A stretch of 22,012 bases of DNA. Origin: a virus. The translations under genes were made by a program, and so were the position numbers. The notes beneath the pieces were generated by a model. The model was given only the letters and a program-made list of their open reading frames with translations. It had not been told where the DNA came from and searched no databases. The stretch lies in IMG/VR virus record IMGVR_UViG_3300047356_000073, positions 1 to 22,012 of that record. One strand, 5' to 3'. Every line of letters begins with the position of its first letter. The first letter of the stretch is position 1. This document shows positions 18,601 to 22,012 of the stretch, piece by piece.

Positions 18601-21063
18601 AGACCAAGCGCCATCATAAGTTAGTGAGGCATCGTCGGTTTCAATTACAATGTAACCAGCAGTCTGAGGCTGGTTCGTATTAACCCCGCTGGCATTAATG
18701 TGGATGGTGTTATCGGCATCAGCTCCAGCCAAATAACCAAGAGCAATCGCGTCATTGCCTAAAGAATCAGCTCCGTAACCAACGGCAGTGGAGTTATTTC
18801 CAGTAGCATCGCTATTACTGCCGAGAGCCGTGGCATAAGAATATGCTGATGAGCCATAACCAAGAGCTGTAGAGTAATCCCCGTTATCAGCTAAAGAATC
18901 TCTACCGATAGCCGTTCCAAATGAACTGGTATTACTGACTCTCGCGTTGTTACCAATAGCCACGCCACCTATGCTATTTGCTTGTGCCGAGTAACCAATA
19001 GCAACGCCATTTATGTTAGTAGCTGAAGTAATAGCCCCTCCACCTATTGCGACTCCTCCCGACGCTAAAGATTGCGACGTGACCCCAATTGAAATGGAAT
19101 AGGTGTTTAGAGCGTTTGCAGACGTTCCAATTCCTATTGAATCACCAGAACCAGCAACAGCGCCCCACCCAATACCAATAGCTTTTTGACCGGCTACCGT
19201 TAACTGTCTGCCAATGGCAATCCCGTTGTCGTTATTTGCTTCAGCTCCATAACCAATAGCAAGGGTTTGTGCGCCAGAAGCAACAGCGGCCTCGCCCATA
19301 GAAATGCCATAAGCTCCGCTACTTTCCGTGTCGCGTCCAATTGCAATGGGTACTCCTAAGCCGGTTGCACTGGCAGATTTACCAACCGCAATAGAACCTG
19401 TGACTGTAGCCTCAGAATCCGCACCAATAGCAATCGAAAAGCTGTCGCTTGCGTTAGCACTTGTCCCAATAGCTATAGAGCTAACACCCGTCGTTGTCGG
19501 AGCATTGCCTATTGCAATGTTGCTAGACCCTCCTGATGAAGCGTTTTGCCCTATTGAAATGGCTTGGAGATTTAGAGCTTGGGCCGAGTTGCCTAATGCT
19601 ACTGTACCGTTATTGCTGGCATTAGAGCCGTAACCAACGGCAGTGGAGTTAGCTCCAGTAGCATCTGCATTACTGCCAACAGCCGTGGCATAGGTTGCCG
19701 CTTCTGAGCTATAACCCAAAGCTGTCGCATAACTCCCTGAGTCTGCATTAGAGTTTCTGCCTAAAGCCGTACCAAATTGCGAGTTTGATCTTGCAGTATT
19801 TCCAATAGCAACACTGCCGCTTTGATTTGCCGTTGCGCCATAGCCAATAGCAACGCCGTTTATGTTATTTACGTCAGACGTTGCGGATGAACCTATGACA
19901 ATAGAGCCTAGATTTCCAGCGGCAGAGTTAGCGCCTATGGAAATAGTATGATTGTAACCAGCGTCTGCTAATCGCCCAATCGCAATGGCGTTCTCGTTAT
20001 TTGCCTCTGCACCGTGACCAATGCCTATCGCGTTTGTCCCAGTAGTGGTTAATTGACGCCCAATAGCAATGGAGTCTGGACCCGAAGAAGTAGCAGTGTC
20101 ACCAATTGATACGCTTTGATTTCCACTAGCCGCTGTATTCGGCCCTAAAGATATGCCGGATATTCCGGTGCTTAATGCGCTATAGCCGATTGCAACCGGA
20201 CTACCACCTGCACCGTTAAGAGTAGAAGCATCCTCACCAATAGCAATTGAAGTGGAAAGTGTAGATTGCGCTCCTTTACCAACGGCAATGGATCGAACAC
20301 CAGTTGAGTCTGTTTCTTGACCAATGGCAATTGACCCGCCTCCAGAAGCAACCGCATCAAGGCCTAATGCAATATCCCTAGCGGCAGTAGCACTAGCATC
20401 ATGGCCTAAAGCAATTGAATCTGTGCCAGAAGAAACAGCATCACTACCGATATTAAAGCTGTCTGTATTTGGATCAAATCCGGGTGGTTGAGCGCCTATC
20501 TCTTGCAGTGCGCCTTCAACATTATCGGAGGTGTAATAGCCGCCAGCATCTTCAATTGACACATCATCCGCATCAACATCGGTCGTTACACCTGCCGCCA
20601 AATCAACTGCGCCATTTGCATCAAACTTCATAAACTTGTTTGCGCGAGTAGCCGCCTCGGGTAGCTCCATCGAGATAGAGTCAGAGTCGGTAATAGGCTT
20701 GCGGATAGACTGTGAGAATGAGCGGTCAGTCTGCTCACCTGCTAACCACAGATCATCAAAGTCACTGTTTACTTCAGAGGCTAGGAAGTCACCAGAGTTT
20801 GTATAGTTCTGTGTGCGAGAGTAGGGCATGTCACGATACAGGGTCAGTACGTCGCCTGTGGTCGCTCCTACAGTCAGAGTGACGTTTCCACCACTATCAT
20901 TGCCTACGTTCGACACAGAGTAATTGGTGCCTTCTGAAAGGGCTACGCCGTTCTTCAGCACGACAATGTGGCTCTTGTCTACGATCTCGAACGTATACGC
21001 GAATACCGTCTGACCAGAAGTTGCGGCATATTGGTTACGGCTTGTGTTGTCTGCTACTGTCAT
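15643..21063 (-). CDS. Giant tail fibre with YadA-type head repeats
   Basis: A 1806-residue fibre. Residues 1-150 match the T7 tail-fibre N-terminal domain that attaches to the tail (NTSRNQYAATSGQTVFAYTF, then V-L-K-N-G-V, L-Y-R-D-M-P). About 200-790 holds dozens of S-I-A-I-G-x-x-A-x-A-x-G repeats, the left-handed beta-roll pattern of YadA-type trimeric adhesin heads, arranged as two super-repeats about 283 residues apart. About 850-1660 carries repeated N-V-G-I-G-T-x-x-P-S-x-x-L-x-V units. The C-terminal domain begins at A-T-L-D-D-Y-E-E-G-T-W-T-P (1671) and includes TKVGNVVTVWMLFYGD and I-T-G-L-P-F-A-A, typical of receptor-binding tips. I see no S74 chaperone peptidase. It would bind host surface structures as a trimer. 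ATG 21063 overlaps the preceding TGA, with GGAGACTT upstream. Confidence 0.9.
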   Translation of the reverse strand: MTVADNTSRNQYAATSGQTVFAYTFEIVDKSHIVVLKNGVALSEGTNYSVSNVGNDSGGNVTLTVGATTGDVLTLYRDMPYSRTQNYTNSGDFLASEVNSDFDDLWLAGEQTDRSFSQSIRKPITDSDSISMELPEAATRANKFMKFDANGAVDLAAGVTTDVDADDVSIEDAGGYYTSDNVEGALQEIGAQPPGFDPNTDSFNIGSDAVSSGTDSIALGHDASATAARDIALGLDAVASGGGSIAIGQETDSTGVRSIAVGKGAQSTLSTSIAIGEDASTLNGAGGSPVAIGYSALSTGISGISLGPNTAASGNQSVSIGDTATSSGPDSIAIGRQLTTTGTNAIGIGHGAEANNENAIAIGRLADAGYNHTISIGANSAAGNLGSIVIGSSATSDVNNINGVAIGYGATANQSGSVAIGNTARSNSQFGTALGRNSNADSGSYATALGYSSEAATYATAVGSNADATGANSTAVGYGSNASNNGTVALGNSAQALNLQAISIGQNASSGGSSNIAIGNAPTTTGVSSIAIGTSANASDSFSIAIGADSEATVTGSIAVGKSASATGLGVPIAIGRDTESSGAYGISMGEAAVASGAQTLAIGYGAEANNDNGIAIGRQLTVAGQKAIGIGWGAVAGSGDSIGIGTSANALNTYSISIGVTSQSLASGGVAIGGGAITSATNINGVAIGYSAQANSIGGVAIGNNARVSNTSSFGTAIGRDSLADNGDYSTALGYGSSAYSYATALGSNSDATGNNSTAVGYGADSLGNDAIALGYLAGADADNTIHINASGVNTNQPQTAGYIVIETDDASLTYDGAWSLAGGPLSTDGLDVTGTVTVDGLTVQTSQGDITIPTNTSSLNFARAGTNYIRATDASGSFNFVTGANDFATTRLRISANGDVELFEDTGATPKFHWDAADERLGIGTSSPAYVLDVESAGTDSENLARFSSSGGVRAVINTDSDDDGSLSLYDKNDAVKVLIRSAGNSYFNGGNVGIGTDSPSDTLSVVNLGSSGTGVQISSGTSAGDLRFKARTESYNGILSVYDSGSNEDVRISAHSGVSTYFNSGSNVGIGTSNPASPLTVMAASVTTVPAAGADSSHFAVGKNDQYGTMIGTLGSGNGYIQQQRFDGAATTYDLLVQPNGGNVGIGTDDPSFPLSVAHTSTIAYATSKSFNAGGAVQVINESNTAGTFASLELNSGTSFSSTASISVINENGLSNSAGTLTFATRQSGTNNIVEAMRIKSDGKVGIGTTSPASLVTGGSSPVLSIGGTDSGLTTGEKAGALSFITSDASYTGTYSDGITGEIASVSESAVGGAYGLSFYTGTTTASNRDERLRISATGLVGIGTSSPSETLTVSGNIQIEDNDGYLQFKDKNGGTNNKFRRIYNSAQDLFISRRNDDGSLEANDLVIDSSGNVGIGTDAPTQTLTVLAPDNNGIQIESASGEKGYLFFGDDASNTVGRIGYDHATDAMDFWAGSSSIMTVNSTGIDVQGNAVLNNGYRFQVGGSSTGDSYIGDLRNTAGVLTLRTEGARKMAFDTNGTEAFRIDASQNLLVNRTLAFTTAKVEIQSDSGDASTLALNSINTDGDILEFHKSGSTVGSIGTSGGDLYIGTGNTKLRFDDANDAIYPGGGDGSGTDNNTDLGKSDERFKDLYLSGGVVFGTTGGAVTGATLDDYEEGTWTPEVVGSSTAGSYSNIARSGTYTKVGNVVTVWMLFYGDSGTGTGSLNITGLPFAAVANRSGISVLQYNSGLDIPTGHNTPCVMTNANATSAQVRCNSDSTGSYAAMGYPTTAGYLRFTLTYETTA
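18700..20452 (-). repeat. Tandem super-repeat in the fibre gene
   Basis: Two units of about 850 bp encode the YadA-like region. Examples: INGVAIGY at residue 401 and again at 684; IAIGRQL at 332 and 615; NSTAVGYG at 472 and 757. The bases around 18780-18840 and 19632-19690 (plus-strand view) are nearly the same. The shared offset of about 283 residues shows duplication of a large block rather than only the short 14-residue repeat. It may shorten or lengthen by recombination. Confidence 0.7.
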
Positions 21064-22012
21064 AAGTCTCCAACCTCTTTCTCTATTCTATCAAAGGCCT
21101 GACGAATAAACGTAAGATTTTGATAGGGGATTAGTCTCCGCAATGCGCGGGTGTCTGATTCGTTCCATCCGTCCTCTGCCAGACCAGCGTTAGCCACCCT
21201 TAAAGACGTATCCAAAAAGCTCCCGAATGTGGGGCCAAGTAAGTTTTCCGACATACTACGTGAGGCAAAGCGAGCCGCCGGAATGTCTACACCCAGCAAT
21301 GGGCGCATTCCAAAGTTATTGCTCGATAGCTTCTCAAGCGTGTTGTTGATTTCCATGATCCCGCCAAGCGCACCTGATCTATCAATGCCCTCAATCACTA
21401 GCTCAACCGGGTCTTCCGCAATCTCTCGCTTTGCATCCCATTGCTTGAACGAGTAGGACATCATGCCCAAGCTAGTCAGCATCAATACGCCAGCCAAAGC
21501 GTTGTGATCCTGAGACTGTAACGCCGCGATAGTCATGCGTTGAGTCGATGCAAACATGAACGAGCGGAATTGAAAGATCGTCTTGCCTAGCTCTGTTGAC
21601 ATGAACAAGGGCTTTTCTTGGCCGGGGACTACGATCACGCGGTCAGACTCTTTACGAATCGCCGCGCCCCAAAGCCTTTCTAGTTCTGGAGAGTCCCAGT
21701 TACGAGCATTGGATAAATAAACTCCATCAACCTTGGTCGCATATTTCTTTAGCTCTGCGGCCATTGCTTGTGCGTTACCGTCATCAATACCAAGACGGGC
21801 CAGACGCTTATCAACCTTGCCTTTCAGTAGTCCATCAATAACGCTGTTTTGCATGGTTACGGCATGGAGCTGTTTAACCCCGGTCGTCCAGTAGTCCATG
21901 AGGTTTACGCGGCCAAAGTTATCAGTGGCGTACTGGATGCCTCTCTCGAATGCTGTGTTTGGTTGCGTGTAATCCGTTACGTCTGCAATGATCTGCGACC
22001 GACCGCCCATAA
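21060..22012 (-). CDS. Internal virion protein, C-terminal part (partial)
   Basis: Only the last 316 residues or so are inside the window. The frame is open to the right end, and the first ATG at 22010 is probably internal. The text reads like the C-terminus of very large podophage virion proteins ejected into the host: helical, with ELGKTIFQFRSFMFASTQRM, a short hydrophobic stretch (NALAGVLMLTSLGMMSYSF), EDPVELVIEGIDRSGALGGI, and the end LRRLIPYQNLTFIRQAFDRI. The L-I-P-[YF]-Q-N-L-x-[FY]-[IL]-R ending is recurrent in such proteins. It may carry a lytic transglycosylase or other domain outside the window. Its TGA overlaps the fibre ATG, so both are made together. Confidence 0.65.
   Translation of the reverse strand, partial: MGGRSQIIADVTDYTQPNTAFERGIQYATDNFGRVNLMDYWTTGVKQLHAVTMQNSVIDGLLKGKVDKRLARLGIDDGNAQAMAAELKKYATKVDGVYLSNARNWDSPELERLWGAAIRKESDRVIVVPGQEKPLFMSTELGKTIFQFRSFMFASTQRMTIAALQSQDHNALAGVLMLTSLGMMSYSFKQWDAKREIAEDPVELVIEGIDRSGALGGIMEINNTLEKLSSNNFGMRPLLGVDIPAARFASRSMSENLLGPTFGSFLDTSLRVANAGLAEDGWNESDTRALRRLIPYQNLTFIRQAFDRIEKEVGDL

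Noticed and set aside
18700-20452. Regularly spaced repeats that might suggest a CRISPR array
   Set aside because: The repeats are degenerate, have a coding period of about 14 residues, and lie within one open frame encoding A-I-G beta-roll repeats. There are no identical direct repeats with unique spacers.
1-22012. Integrase, attachment site or tRNA genes indicating a prophage
   Set aside because: I found no recombinase motif, no tRNA-like cloverleaf and no host genes. The window alone does not show lysogeny, though the cut ends leave it open.

Overview
The window is a contiguous piece of a tailed double-stranded DNA phage genome, about 48% GC by eye. It is most likely a short-tailed (podovirus-type) phage of a marine proteobacterium. 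The head-to-tail connector-type portal, the T7-type fibre N-terminus fused to a giant fibre, and an internal-virion-protein-like C-terminus indicate podovirus morphology. Several small genes (14031-15595) belong to families I know mainly from marine phages. No integrase, tRNA, CRISPR array, DNA polymerase, helicase or RNA polymerase is visible here. The flanks are cut: the right end lies inside a large virion protein gene and the left end inside the adaptor gene that follows the capsid gene.

Layout, read in the main (minus) transcription direction from the right end. (1) 22012-15368: C-terminus of a large internal virion protein, a 1806-aa tail fibre, and two small tail-associated proteins. 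(2) 15039-12953: a transglutaminase-like cysteine protease, conserved small marine-phage proteins, then a lysis set (coiled-coil/TM protein, 3-TM holin, M15 peptidase endolysin). (3) 12870-8028: recombination and replication genes (Rad52/Erf-like annealing protein, SSB-like protein with a DDIPF tip, two small HTH proteins, a primosome-like protein, a NinB-like protein, an HTH-metallophosphoesterase, a zinc-ribbon protein, a NinG/HNH-like nuclease). (4) 8077-7260: a short plus-strand operon of four tiny genes ending in a sigma-70 region-4-like protein. (5) 7087-1: small leader genes, terminase small and large subunits, a permuted-papain-like protein, portal, Bbp19-like protein, scaffold, major capsid protein and the start of the adaptor.

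Two control regions stand out. The divergent region 7088-7260 separates the leftward packaging/head operon from the rightward mini-operon. Region 12871-12954 precedes the recombination operon. Both carry the same 20-bp sequence, containing a 17-bp inverted repeat placed over a promoter -35 element, in opposite orientations. One repressor or activator therefore probably controls both operons. The 328-bp stretch 10739-11066 is densely structured. It holds a strong plus-strand intrinsic terminator with no plus-strand gene, an inverted repeat around a TATAAT box, a small minus-strand gene interrupted in frame by a TAG codon, and a 13-codon micro-ORF.

Many minus-strand genes are coupled by ATGA, GTGA or TTGA stop/start overlaps, so start codons were chosen from Shine-Dalgarno spacing and overlaps rather than from the longest ORF.
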